Position numbers and translations under genes: made by a program. The notes under the pieces are model-generated. The model ran no database searches and had not been told where the DNA came from. It saw nothing but the letters and a program-made list of their open reading frames with translations. DNA of 64,000 nt from Oscillospiraceae bacterium (GTDB taxonomy: Bacteria; Bacillota; Clostridia; Oscillospirales; SIG627). This document shows positions 1-6,631 of the stretch, in pieces (the first letter of the stretch is position 1; every line of letters starts with the position of its first letter). Location: NCBI GenBank assembly GCA_015064635.1, contig SVRV01000003.1, positions 1 through 64,000 on the forward strand, read 5' to 3'.

Positions 1-164
1 GAACACTTTCCACAATGGTCTTGGTTCTTTTGAGAATTGCATTTATATAAATCACACTCTCCCCAAAATACTTTTCCTTCAATAGTTTTACAACCCTTAC
101 AATTTTGTTCTGTTTTGAATTTACAAGTATCACAATCAATTCCACAAATACTGTAATTTGCCAT
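1..164 (-). CDS. DUF3795-like cysteine-rich protein, C-terminus outside window
   Basis: The reverse strand reads from ATG at 164 to the left edge without a stop, giving 54 residues that begin MANYSICGIDCDTCKF. Eight or more cysteines in CxxxC and CxxC spacings resemble the N-terminal part of DUF3795 proteins, which probably bind a metal; their function is not established. A GGGGTGA-type ribosome site lies just upstream and a good promoter sits at 203-231. The gene is cut by the window edge, not by mutation as far as can be seen. The family call rests on the Cys pattern alone. Confidence 0.7.
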   Translation of the reverse strand, partial: MANYSICGIDCDTCKFKTEQNCKGCKTIEGKVFWGECDLYKCNSQKNQDHCGKC

Positions 165-202
165 ATTATACTATTCACCCCGAATTAAATTTTGTTGAAC
201 TA

Positions 203-231
203 ATTATATCACATTTTTAATATCTTTGCAA
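203..231 (-). promoter_or_regulatory. Predicted sigma-A promoter of the DUF3795 gene
   Basis: On the reverse strand TTGCAA (226-231) and TATAAT (203-208) are separated by 17 bases, about 40 bases ahead of the DUF3795 start codon. Confidence 0.65.
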
Positions 232-238
232 GCTTCTT

Positions 239-288
239 GGGGCTGAGCCTTTCACTTTTTCAAGTGTTTTGACTCAGCCCCTTTCTTT
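239..288 (+). terminator. Hairpin with T-rich tail
   Basis: GGGGCTGAG (239-247) pairs with CTCAGCCCC (273-281), with an inner CACTT/AAGTG stem, followed by TTTCTTTTT. The T-tract shows a plus-strand terminator, yet no intact plus-strand gene precedes it in the window, so it may be left over from a deleted gene. Confidence 0.6.
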
Positions 289-305
289 TTGTCTTGAAAT
301 TCGTT

Positions 306-445
306 TTGGTGCAACATTTTATGAGACAGTATCCAAAATATCAAACGATATGCGATTACGCCCCCACAATATCCCACGATATGAGCGTTACGCACGATAT
401 AAAACGCTGTGAAACACCAGAGCAGAAACTCAAAGAGATAATTAC
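306..445 (+). repeat. 140-bp direct repeat, copy 1 (conserved coding frame)
   Basis: This block matches 3359-3498 over 140 bp with about ten differences and no indels. In the frame containing MRQYPKYQTICDYAP most differences are silent third-position changes (AGA/AGG, TAT/TAC, ACG/ACA, ACA/ACG, CAG/CAA), which suggests the frame was once under selection as protein. The block contains three ACGATAT words. It probably is the duplicated fragment of a gene that I do not recognise. Each copy is followed by its own unrelated terminator hairpin. Confidence 0.85.
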
Positions 446-458
446 GATTATCATTTTA

Positions 459-493
459 CCCCCGAAAGTCAAGCACTTTCGGGGGCTTTTTTA
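459..493 (+). terminator. Intrinsic terminator after repeat copy 1
   Basis: CCCCCGAAAGT (459-469) and ACTTTCGGGGG (475-485) form an 11-bp stem with a 5-base loop, followed by CTTTTTT. Confidence 0.85.
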
Positions 494-593
494 TGTTTTC
501 ACCACAAATCTGCCACAAATAAAGTGTAAGTCTTGAAAAATATGTCGATTATTGGTATAATGAAAAAACCAATATTATGAGAGGAATAGAAAA

Positions 594-799
594 ATGACTA
601 TGTTAAAGAAAATACTTATATATGTTTTTGTTTGAGTTTTTTATTGTCAGTTTATCCGCTGTCTGTCGTTGCGGATAATAATCAATCCTTCTCATATGAA
701 GCAACAAATTCTATAGGCGAATTGAACGGATATCTTTCAGGCAACATTAAAGCGCTTAAACAGTTTTATGCAGATAGAAAGTTTACTTATGAAAAATGA
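594..799 (+). pseudogene. Frameshifted remnant of a small secreted protein
   Basis: A GAGAGGAAT-type ribosome site precedes ATG at 594. The frame reads MTMLKKILIYVFV and hits TGA after 13 codons, but another frame at once continues as FLLSVYPLSVVADNNQSF and stops at 797-799. Joined, they make a positively charged start, a hydrophobic core and an Ala-containing cleavage region, meaning a signal peptide, then about 35 residues of mature sequence ending FTYEK. One indel near 633-640 explains the break. The remnant is short, so the 3' part may also be lost. No function can be assigned. Confidence 0.55.
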
Positions 800-839
800 C
801 ATGCTTCATATAATTAAACTTGTTTTGCGCCAAAATATA

Positions 840-868
840 TTGCTTTTTGTTTTTCTGTGTGATACAAT
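840..868 (+). promoter_or_regulatory. Predicted promoter of the BNR-repeat gene
   Basis: TTGCTT (840-845) and TACAAT (863-868) are 17 bases apart, about 70 bases ahead of the start codon at 939. Confidence 0.5.
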
Positions 869-938
869 GTTACAGTAGAATTTTTATAAATTTTTTAATT
901 TTGGGGTGCTTTTATAAAGCCTGGAAAGGGAAGATTAT

Positions 939-1898
939 ATGAATGCGTCAAACAAATTTAATCTTGTAGCTCCTGATAAATACACTGCATGGCCTGTGCT
1001 TGGAAGGGCAAATGACAAGCTGGTTTGTATCTATACTGTTGCCGACAAGCATAGTGCCGCTGAGTCAAAGCTTTTTATGAAGACTTCAATTGATGGCATT
1101 TCATGGAGTGACGGAAAAGAAGTTTTCACAGACAAAACGGGAATAAAGGGTGTTACCGGTGTGGGTAATGACAGCGAAGGCAATTTGCTTATTTGGTACA
1201 GAGATGGTGCCCCCGCAGTTCTTCAGACGAAATTTGAGCTTTACAAAACAGATGGTAATACAATGACCCTCGTATGCAAAGCGGATTTTGATGTTCGCGG
1301 CGGTCATATAGGCAATATCTTTGCCGCTGAAGGCAATGTCTTATTTTCCTTTTATAATACCTATGGTTTGGTGCGTTCCTTTGGAATTCTTAAAAGCTAT
1401 GATGATGGTAAGAGCTGGGAAATGACACCTATAGAAACAATGGTAGATAAACCTGAATGCCCGGTTGAAATAGATGGCTTTTATGCGGGTGATAAAAAAA
1501 TATTTGCTCTGGGACGAAAGGATGCTGTTGACGGAACAAGAGCAATGTTTCAATTAGAGTCTTGCGATTTAGGTCAAAGCTGGAGCAAAAAATATACAAA
1601 CATTACAGATGCAATCTTTAATTCTCCTGCTTTTATTTTTGAGCAAGGAGAAGATAAAATTTTTTTGTATTATTTTGACCGAAGTACAGGAAAATTAAAA
1701 CGAAGAATAACTACATTTTCTCACATTTGGGGAAATCCTCTCGGATGGAGTGATTTCGAAATACTTGCAGAGGAATCATCCGGTGGAGAGGATACAGGTA
1801 ATGTTAGAGTAGTTAAAATAAATGATATTCACCTTGCTGTCTATTATGCGGGTAATTCCACTACTACGGGAATTTATGGTGTAACGAATGAATACTAA
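939..1898 (+). CDS. BNR-repeat/sialidase-fold protein
   Basis: This 319-residue protein carries several Asp-box (BNR) motifs: SIDGISW near residue 50, SYDDGKSW near 155 and SCDLGQSW near 205. These turns mark six-bladed beta-propellers of the sialidase superfamily. No signal peptide is visible, so it is probably cytoplasmic, and the catalytic Arg triad of true sialidases cannot be confirmed by eye. It may be a glycoside hydrolase or an inactive sugar-binding relative. The start is supported by GGAAAGGGAAG upstream. Its neighbours are gene remnants, so context does not help. It ends only 31 bases before a truncated transporter, with which it may once have formed an operon. Confidence 0.75.
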   Translation: MNASNKFNLVAPDKYTAWPVLGRANDKLVCIYTVADKHSAAESKLFMKTSIDGISWSDGKEVFTDKTGIKGVTGVGNDSEGNLLIWYRDGAPAVLQTKFELYKTDGNTMTLVCKADFDVRGGHIGNIFAAEGNVLFSFYNTYGLVRSFGILKSYDDGKSWEMTPIETMVDKPECPVEIDGFYAGDKKIFALGRKDAVDGTRAMFQLESCDLGQSWSKKYTNITDAIFNSPAFIFEQGEDKIFLYYFDRSTGKLKRRITTFSHIWGNPLGWSDFEILAEESSGGEDTGNVRVVKINDIHLAVYYAGNSTTTGIYGVTNEY

Positions 1899-1929
1899 CG
1901 GATAATAAAGCTTTTTGATAGAGGTGTAA

Positions 1930-2040
1930 ATGAAAGTAAAATATGTGGCAACTATTTATGCTGTAATTGCGGCAGCTTTGTATGCAATAAATGTTCCTTT
2001 TTCAAAAATATTGCTTGATTACACTTCTTCCCAATCTTGA
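1930..2040 (+). pseudogene. 5' fragment of an EamA/DMT-type transporter
   Basis: A GATAGAGGTGTAA ribosome site precedes ATG at 1930. The first 31 residues (MKVKYVATIYAVIAAALYAI, then NVPFSKILLDY) look like the first transmembrane helix and the NxPFSK segment of drug/metabolite transporters of about 290 residues. After LLDY at about position 2022 the sequence becomes the antisense of a serine recombinase and a stop follows within six codons. The rest of the transporter is missing, so this is a deletion or rearrangement junction. Confidence 0.75.
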
Positions 2041-2229
2041 CAAGCTCTCAATTACAATTGTGTCACCCGATTCAACTACTTTAAGTAATCTGTCAAGCTC
2101 GGGGCGTTGCTTTTTGGCTCCTGACATCTTTTCACAAAACAGTTCATCTATTCCGTATTTGTACAGCGCATCTTTTTGCCGGTCTAAATTCTGATCGGCA
2201 GTTGATACTCTGGCGTATCCGTATATCAT
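2002..2229 (-). pseudogene. Truncated serine recombinase (resolvase/invertase N-terminus)
   Basis: Starting MIYGYARVSTADQNLDRQKD, this is a resolvase catalytic domain. YARVS contains the nucleophilic serine, followed by a KMSGAKKQRPELDRLL segment and SLSRLGRS. Intact members run to about 180-200 residues with a C-terminal helix-turn-helix. Here homology stops after RSV at about 2028 and three unrelated residues precede the stop, so the catalytic domain is incomplete and DNA binding is lost. GGAGGT upstream is a strong ribosome site. The breakpoint coincides with that of the truncated transporter on the other strand. Confidence 0.85.
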
Positions 2230-2231
2230 TT

Positions 2232-2312
2232 CTACCTCCTGTCATTCTTTCTGTCGTACAAATCTGCAATAACCTCAAATATCGCTAAAACAATTACCTT
2301 GATATATCTCAT
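2232..2312 (-). CDS. Possible 26-residue leader ORF of the recombinase
   Basis: On the reverse strand ATG at 2312 opens a frame reading MRYIKVIVLAIFEVIADLYD and ending DRKNDRR. Its stop overlaps the ribosome site of the recombinase (ATG at 2229), so the two would be translationally coupled. AAAGGAGC lies 11 bases upstream. The peptide has a hydrophobic half and a charged tail. It is very short and could be chance; I know no named family for it. Confidence 0.35.
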   Translation of the reverse strand: MRYIKVIVLAIFEVIADLYDRKNDRR

Positions 2313-2363
2313 ATAAAATAATGCTCCTTTCATCTTAATTAATTCAACATATAATTTGAATTT

Positions 2364-2621
2364 ATGGAATTGACGAATAATTTATATTTACAGGAAGTAG
2401 GATACTGGGAACAATTCTTAAAAAGAAGTGTTATTCCAAACAGTAATCAGTCTGAGTTGTATTTTGAAGAGCCCGATATAGAGCGATTTGTAGAGCGTCT
2501 TGAAACACTTTACCCTGAAATCGAATATGTAAATCACCTGATGACTTACAGTTGGGGGCAAAAGGTAGTCAGGTTCTATGATTTAGACGGAAATCTAATC
2601 GAAGTTGGAACACCTGTATAA
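2364..2621 (+). pseudogene. C-terminal part of a VOC/glyoxalase-family protein
   Basis: The 85-residue frame ends with SWGQKVVRFYDLDGNLIEVG, the typical last strand of vicinal-oxygen-chelate (glyoxalase/bleomycin-resistance) proteins, whose final Glu is a metal ligand. It aligns with residues of about 45 to 125 of a normal 120-130-residue member, so the first beta-alpha-beta module with the other metal ligand is missing. No convincing ribosome site precedes the ATG. It is most simply a 5'-deleted remnant, although domain-swapped half-size proteins exist. It lies just upstream of the nucleotidyltransferase gene. Confidence 0.65.
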
Positions 2622-2639
2622 TTTGATGAGGTGATAATG

Positions 2640-3299
2640 ATGATAGATATTACTGTGTGGATTGAAAATTTCTTGCAGAGATTAAATGAGACTTTCACAA
2701 GTCGTGTATGGTTTGTTGGTCTGCAAGGCAGTTATGGTCGCGGTGAAGCAACGGAAACAAGTGACGTTGATATTGTTGTGATTTTGGATGAATTATCTGC
2801 TACGGATATTCAAGCTTACAATAAAATGCTGGACGCTATGTCTCATAGGGAGCTGATTTGCGGTTTCATTTCAGGCAAAAATGAAATTATGAATTGGGAG
2901 CCGTCCGACCTGTTCCAGTTTTGTAATGACACCACTCCAATCAAGGGAAGTCTTGACGAAGTGATGACTCTTATTGACGAAAGCGCTGTTAACAGAGCAA
3001 TCAAAATCGGTGCCTGTAATATATACCACGGATGTGTTCACAATATGCTCCATGAAAAAAGCGAAGATATTTTGCAAGGTCTATATAAAGCGGCTTCTTT
3101 TGTTGTACAGGCAATTGCTTTCAAGCAAACAGGAAACTATATCAGCCATCAAAAAGAATTGCTCCAAGTTGTATCTTCCAATGAACAGGTCATTGTCGAA
3201 ACATTTATGAATTTGAAAAATGGCGGAACGGTAGATTTCAATTTGATGTCCGAAACATTGTTTGCTTGGTCTAAGAAATGGATTGCTGAAAATAGTTAA
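2640..3299 (+). CDS. Aminoglycoside-type nucleotidyltransferase-domain protein
   Basis: The protein has about 219 residues. Near residue 27 it shows GSYGRGEATETSDVDIVV, the GSxxxG...SDxD signature of the polymerase-beta-like nucleotidyltransferase fold; the two Asp residues bind the metal. The helical C-terminal half (FVVQAIAFKQTGNYISHQKE) resembles the domain following the catalytic part in kanamycin- and streptomycin-type adenylyltransferases and related HEPN/MNT proteins. The substrate cannot be told; antibiotic modification is possible. A GTG at 2631 lies inside the ribosome site GAGGTG, so ATG at 2640 is the better start; 2637 is also possible. The copied motif CCAATTTCAATTTG follows the stop directly. 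Confidence 0.75.
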   Translation: MIDITVWIENFLQRLNETFTSRVWFVGLQGSYGRGEATETSDVDIVVILDELSATDIQAYNKMLDAMSHRELICGFISGKNEIMNWEPSDLFQFCNDTTPIKGSLDEVMTLIDESAVNRAIKIGACNIYHGCVHNMLHEKSEDILQGLYKAASFVVQAIAFKQTGNYISHQKELLQVVSSNEQVIVETFMNLKNGGTVDFNLMSETLFAWSKKWIAENS

Positions 3300-3300
3300 G

Positions 3301-3314
3301 CCAATTTCAATTTG
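3301..3314 (+). repeat. Gene-end motif, copy A (CCAATTTCAATTTG)
   Basis: It lies one base after the stop of the nucleotidyltransferase gene. Related copies follow three more unrelated genes at 4269, 4802 and 5195. Confidence 0.6.
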
Positions 3315-3358
3315 TCTAATAGTACGGGTGCTAATCTTGGTGTGAGTTTGGTGCTAAT

Positions 3359-3498
3359 TTGGTGCAACATTCTATGAGGCAGTACCCAAAATATCAAACG
3401 ATATGCGATTACGCCCCCACAATATCCCACGATATGAGCGTTACACACGATATAAAACGCTGTGAAACGCCAATGCAAAAACTCGAAGAGATAATTAC
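3359..3498 (+). repeat. 140-bp direct repeat, copy 2
   Basis: This is the second copy of the block at 306-445, in the same orientation, about 93% identical by eye. The open frame continues through MRQYPKYQTICDYAP and KRCETPMQKLEEII. Recombination between the copies would remove about 3.05 kb, including the BNR protein and nucleotidyltransferase genes. Confidence 0.85.
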
Positions 3499-3520
3499 AG
3501 CCCTATCGGGCGAACTTACA

Positions 3521-3553
3521 CAGCACTCACATATGTGGGTGCTGTTTCTTTAT
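3521..3553 (+). terminator. Intrinsic terminator after repeat copy 2
   Basis: CAGCACTCAC (3521-3530) and GTGGGTGCTG (3535-3544) pair with one T-G position around ATAT, followed by TTTCTTTATTT. Confidence 0.75.
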
Positions 3554-3626
3554 TTATTCACAGTTCTATGATATAATAATATAAATTTGATAAACTTGAA
3601 TTTTTCTACACGAAAGGGAATCTAAA

Positions 3627-4268
3627 ATGACTGCTTCAATTGATAGTTTTATCTTCAATCTACTTTTGCTGATAACCATACTTGGTGAGTTTCTGCTCCC
3701 TTGTATTTTGAAGCATTTTTATAAAGGGTACAACAGCAAGACAATGGTTATGAGTGTTTTGGGAAGTCCCGAAAGTCCTGTAAGATGGATTTATAATGCT
3801 TGGCTTGTGTGGTTAGGTGCTTTTTTACTGTTTGCTTCGATTTTATTTTTTAAGAACAATTTCGCTGTTTCAAGTGTGTTGGCTGTATTAACATTTATCT
3901 CGATTTCCGCATTTGCAGTTGGAGCTGGAATACTGTCGGGACTGTTTAGCGTAAATGAGTCAAAAGAAAAGGTTACCATAGCATCTAAAATCCATGGTGC
4001 AGGCTCTGCAATTGGGTTTATGACATTATTGTTTTTCCCTTTGCTACAGTGCATTTTGGCTTTTAGAAGCCATGATATTATACAAGGTACAGTTTGCATG
4101 ATTGCATTTTTGTTAGCAATACTATTCTTTGTATTTTTTATCATGGGCGACAAAGACAATTTCAAAGACACGATATTTTCGTATGAAGGTCTATGGGAAA
4201 GGTTGAGTCTATTTTTTATGTATGTTCCCTTTCTGTATATAGCAATACATAATCTTTTTGTAGTTTAG
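3627..4268 (+). CDS. DUF998-family membrane protein
   Basis: The 213-residue protein has about six hydrophobic helices. It shows the conserved DUF998 features GSPESPVRWIYNAWL (about residue 48), GLFSVNES (about 107), KIHGAGSAIGF (about 122) and GLWERLSLFFMYVPF near the end. DUF998 proteins are integral membrane proteins of unknown function. AAAGGGAATC precedes the ATG, and a TATAAT-like box is present at 3572-3577 with a poor -35. The next gene follows after 25 bases and is also a membrane protein, so they probably share a transcript. AT-rich codon use matches the surrounding accessory zone. Confidence 0.8.
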   Translation: MTASIDSFIFNLLLLITILGEFLLPCILKHFYKGYNSKTMVMSVLGSPESPVRWIYNAWLVWLGAFLLFASILFFKNNFAVSSVLAVLTFISISAFAVGAGILSGLFSVNESKEKVTIASKIHGAGSAIGFMTLLFFPLLQCILAFRSHDIIQGTVCMIAFLLAILFFVFFIMGDKDNFKDTIFSYEGLWERLSLFFMYVPFLYIAIHNLFVV

Positions 4269-4282
4269 CAAATTCCAATTTG
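4269..4282 (+). repeat. Gene-end motif, copy B (CAAATTCCAATTTG)
   Basis: This copy directly follows the DUF998 stop and is a perfect 6-bp palindrome around CC; GGTGAACA follows. Confidence 0.6.
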
Positions 4283-4293
4283 CAGGTGAACAG

Positions 4294-4800
4294 ATGATAA
4301 AACACATAGCAAATATAATCACGGGTTCTCGTATTCTTGGCAGTATTTTATTGCTATTCTTTCCTGTGTTTTCGCTGGAGTTTTATATCACATATCTCAT
4401 ATGCGGTTTTAGTGATATGGCAGATGGAACAATCGCCAGAAAAACAAACAGTACCAGCAAGTTTGGAAGCCAACTGGACACGATTGCCGACTTCATTTTT
4501 GTAGTGGTATCTTTGTTTAAGTTGTTGCCAACACTCCATATTCCGTGGTGGTTGTGGATATGGGGTGGTGTGATTGCGGTTATCAAAATCAGCAATATCG
4601 TATTGGGATATGTTTCTAAAAAACAGTTTATATCCTTACATACGATTATGAACAAAGTAACAGGACTCCTTTTGTTCCTATTGCCGCTGACAATATCCTT
4701 CGCGGAATTGAAGTATATTGCTATAGTTGTATGCTCCATTGCAACAATTTCTGCAATTCAAGAAGGACTTTATGTTATTACAGACAGTGAGCCCAAGTAA
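4294..4800 (+). CDS. CDP-alcohol phosphatidyltransferase
   Basis: The protein has 168 residues and several transmembrane helices. Residues of about 41-66 contain DMADGTIARK...GSQLDTIAD, which fits the family signature DxxDGxxAR(x8)GxxxDxxxD whose Asp residues bind the metal and CDP. Such enzymes transfer a phosphatidyl group from CDP-diacylglycerol to an alcohol, as in phosphatidylglycerophosphate or phosphatidylserine synthesis. The alcohol cannot be read from sequence. It is slightly short for PgsA (about 180 residues), and its setting among accessory genes suggests an extra copy rather than the housekeeping enzyme. GCAGGTGAACAG precedes the ATG. Confidence 0.8.
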   Translation: MIKHIANIITGSRILGSILLLFFPVFSLEFYITYLICGFSDMADGTIARKTNSTSKFGSQLDTIADFIFVVVSLFKLLPTLHIPWWLWIWGGVIAVIKISNIVLGYVSKKQFISLHTIMNKVTGLLLFLLPLTISFAELKYIAIVVCSIATISAIQEGLYVITDSEPK

Positions 4801-4801
4801 G

Positions 4802-4815
4802 CCAATCTCAATTTG
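4802..4815 (+). repeat. Gene-end motif, copy C (CCAATCTCAATTTG)
   Basis: It follows the stop of the phosphatidyltransferase gene by one base and is followed by ACGAACA. Confidence 0.6.
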
Positions 4816-4856
4816 ACGAACATTTAGAAAAAACATAAACTGATAGGGGTGAGGTA

Positions 4857-5186
4857 TTGGCACGACATGAGTTTGGTATTATGCAAAATGCTCCAAAATC
4901 GGGAATAAGATATGATGAATACGAGCCGCATAAGTATAACTGCATTTCTGTTGATGATGAATATGTAGAAATAATTGATGTCAATTTGAATGATATAGAT
5001 TTTTATTGGCATACACTCGATATGCCCGCAAAAGGGATAGCGTATACAGGTATTACCCTTGTCCCGCCAAAATCTGTACAATCGTTTATTGCAGTTATCA
5101 AAAGCATCGCAGAATTGGATGAGCTCAAAGACCTATTGGGAAAAGCACTTGCAGAAAACAAGTGGGTAATACATTTTGGTTTATGA
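4857..5186 (+). CDS. Conserved-looking hypothetical protein, 109 residues
   Basis: The most likely start is TTG at 4857, six bases behind GGGGTGAGG; the next ATG at 4878 has no ribosome site. The protein begins MARHEFGIMQNAPKSG and contains RYDEYEPHKYNCISVDD and FYWHTLDMPAKGIAYTG. It is soluble, acidic and rich in aromatic residues, with a predicted C-terminal helix. I do not recognise a named domain. It lies 56 bases behind the phosphatidyltransferase and ends with another copy of the gene-end motif. Confidence 0.65.
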   Translation: MARHEFGIMQNAPKSGIRYDEYEPHKYNCISVDDEYVEIIDVNLNDIDFYWHTLDMPAKGIAYTGITLVPPKSVQSFIAVIKSIAELDELKDLLGKALAENKWVIHFGL

Positions 5187-5194
5187 TAGTTTTA

Positions 5195-5208
5195 AAAAAT
5201 TCAATTTG
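5195..5208 (+). repeat. Gene-end motif, copy D (AAAAATTCAATTTG)
   Basis: A weaker copy 8 bases after the stop at 5186, followed by TTGAACT. A similar AAATTTTGTTGAAC occurs at 188-200. Confidence 0.5.
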
Positions 5209-5248
5209 TTGAACTGAATACATATATGGAGCAATCTTCTTTGTTTAC

Positions 5249-5277
5249 TTGACTAAAAAACCAGAATGTTATATAAT
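5249..5277 (+). promoter_or_regulatory. Predicted promoter of the DUF554 gene
   Basis: TTGACT (5249-5254), 17 bases, TATAAT (5272-5277), about 45 bases before the start codon. Confidence 0.65.
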
Positions 5278-5321
5278 TAACACATTGAGATTTAAGACTT
5301 AATGAAAAGCAGGAATTTGAA

Positions 5322-6035
5322 ATGTTAGGTGTAATTGTAAACGTAATAACAGTGATAATAGGCTCTCTTATCGGCTTATTGTTCAAAAAGGGAATCCCCG
5401 AAAGAGTAAGCACAGCCGTAATGACCGGTCTTGGCGCTTGTACTTTGTATATTGGTATTTCGGGCAGTCTTGTGGGAGAGAATGTTCTGATTTTGATTGC
5501 CTCTGTGGTTTTGGGCGTTATTATCGGAACACTTTTGAATATCGACGGAGCTATCAACAGACTTGCAAAATGGGTTGAATCAAAATTCAAAAAGCAGGGA
5601 GCAAAAGTCTCGATAGCAGAGGGGATTATTACGGCGACGCTGTTGTTTTGTGTGGGGTCAATGACCGTGACAGGCTCCATTCAGGCGGGACTAAGTGGGG
5701 ATAACTCTGTTTTGATAACAAAGGCAATGCTTGACTTGGTTTCCTCCATGATGCTTGCCTCCAGCCTTGGAATCGGTGTTTTGCTGTCATCTGTTGCGGT
5801 GTTCGTTATTCAGGGCGGACTTGTTTTACTTGCAGGAGTTATTGCTCCCTTTATGAACACCGGTGCCGTTAACGAAATGACCTGTGCAGGTTCGATTTTA
5901 ATTGTTATGATAGGCACAAATCTTATGGGGATTACAAAAATCAAGGTTGCGGATTTCTTGCCTGCCATAATTCTCGCACCCGTAATATACAATATTATTC
6001 CGCTTTTTGAAAAGCTTTGGGGTATTATTTCGTAG
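5322..6035 (+). CDS. DUF554 (YqgA/YdfK-type) membrane protein
   Basis: The protein has 237 residues and about seven hydrophobic segments. The opening MLGVIVNVITVIIGSLIGLL, the segment GVIIGTLLNIDGAINRLAKW and CVGSMTVTGSIQAGL are typical of DUF554 membrane proteins, whose transport substrate is unknown. Length agrees with the family (220-240). It has its own promoter and terminator, so it is probably monocistronic. Base composition rises here toward that of the core genome, marking the end of the AT-rich accessory zone. Confidence 0.85.
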   Translation: MLGVIVNVITVIIGSLIGLLFKKGIPERVSTAVMTGLGACTLYIGISGSLVGENVLILIASVVLGVIIGTLLNIDGAINRLAKWVESKFKKQGAKVSIAEGIITATLLFCVGSMTVTGSIQAGLSGDNSVLITKAMLDLVSSMMLASSLGIGVLLSSVAVFVIQGGLVLLAGVIAPFMNTGAVNEMTCAGSILIVMIGTNLMGITKIKVADFLPAIILAPVIYNIIPLFEKLWGIIS

Positions 6036-6040
6036 GCTAC

Positions 6041-6073
6041 AAACAGCACCCGTTTTTGGGGGCTGTTTTTGCT
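6041..6073 (+). terminator. Intrinsic terminator after DUF554
   Basis: AAACAGC...CCC (6041-6051) pairs with GGG...GCTGTTT (6058-6068) around GTTTTT, followed by TTTGCTTTT. Confidence 0.75.
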
Positions 6074-6137
6074 TTTAGCTGTTTATTTTTTTAGAGTTTT
6101 ATGATAGAATATATAAAAACAGTAAGGAGATGGAGAC

Positions 6138-6605
6138 ATGAGAAGGAAAGACAGAGAGGTTAAAGAATTTCCGAAAGTTATTGAAATTTTGCAGTCTTGC
6201 GATTGTTGCAGACTCGGATTTGTGGACGGGGATGAGGCATACATAGTACCTATGAATTTTGGTTATGACATAAACGGGGAAGAAATTACTCTTTATTTTC
6301 ATTGTGCAAAAGAGGGACGGAAAATTGATTTGCTTCCAAAGCAATCGAAGGTCACCTTTGAAATGGATACAAAGCACGAGATGACCGGTGGGGAAAAGGG
6401 ATGCGATTTTTCCTATCTGTATCAAAGTATTATGGGGACGGGTACTCTGGAGGCGGTGTCTGAGGAGAGAGAAAGGATACATGGATTACAAAGGATAATG
6501 TACCACTACACAAATAAAGAGGATTGGGAATTCGACGAGAGCCTTGTGAAGATAACAACTGTTTTGAAGTATAAGGTAAAAAACTTGTCGTGCAAAGAAC
6601 ATTAA
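6138..6605 (+). CDS. Nim-like pyridoxamine 5'-phosphate oxidase-family protein
   Basis: The 155-residue protein matches the NimA/split-barrel flavin-binding family: CDCCRLGFVDGDEAYIVPMN, then LYFHCAKEGRKIDLL, and a GTGTLEAVSEERER segment before the helical end. Members bind FMN or related cofactors; some reduce nitroimidazole drugs, but most have no proven substrate. The ribosome site AAGGAGAT is placed 7 bases before ATG. The gene converges with the esterase and shares a two-way terminator with it. Confidence 0.85.
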   Translation: MRRKDREVKEFPKVIEILQSCDCCRLGFVDGDEAYIVPMNFGYDINGEEITLYFHCAKEGRKIDLLPKQSKVTFEMDTKHEMTGGEKGCDFSYLYQSIMGTGTLEAVSEERERIHGLQRIMYHYTNKEDWEFDESLVKITTVLKYKVKNLSCKEH

Positions 6606-6631
6606 AAAAGGGGCTGATTACAGCCCCTTTT
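6606..6631. terminator. Bidirectional terminator between convergent genes
   Basis: AAAAGGGGCTG (6606-6616) and CAGCCCCTTTT (6621-6631) form a perfect 11-bp stem around ATTA, with T-runs on both strands. The stop codon of the minus-strand esterase lies inside the hairpin. Confidence 0.9.

Noticed and set aside
294-536. An 80-residue frame through repeat copy 1
   Set aside because: The open frame runs through a terminator hairpin and has no ribosome site; only the shared 140-bp part looks selected, so it is given as a repeat.
188-5214. Integron attC sites as explanation for the gene-end motif
   Set aside because: GTTGAAC fits the attC core formula in two places, but the paired inverse core and a long imperfect stem could not be found, and no integron integrase gene is in the window.
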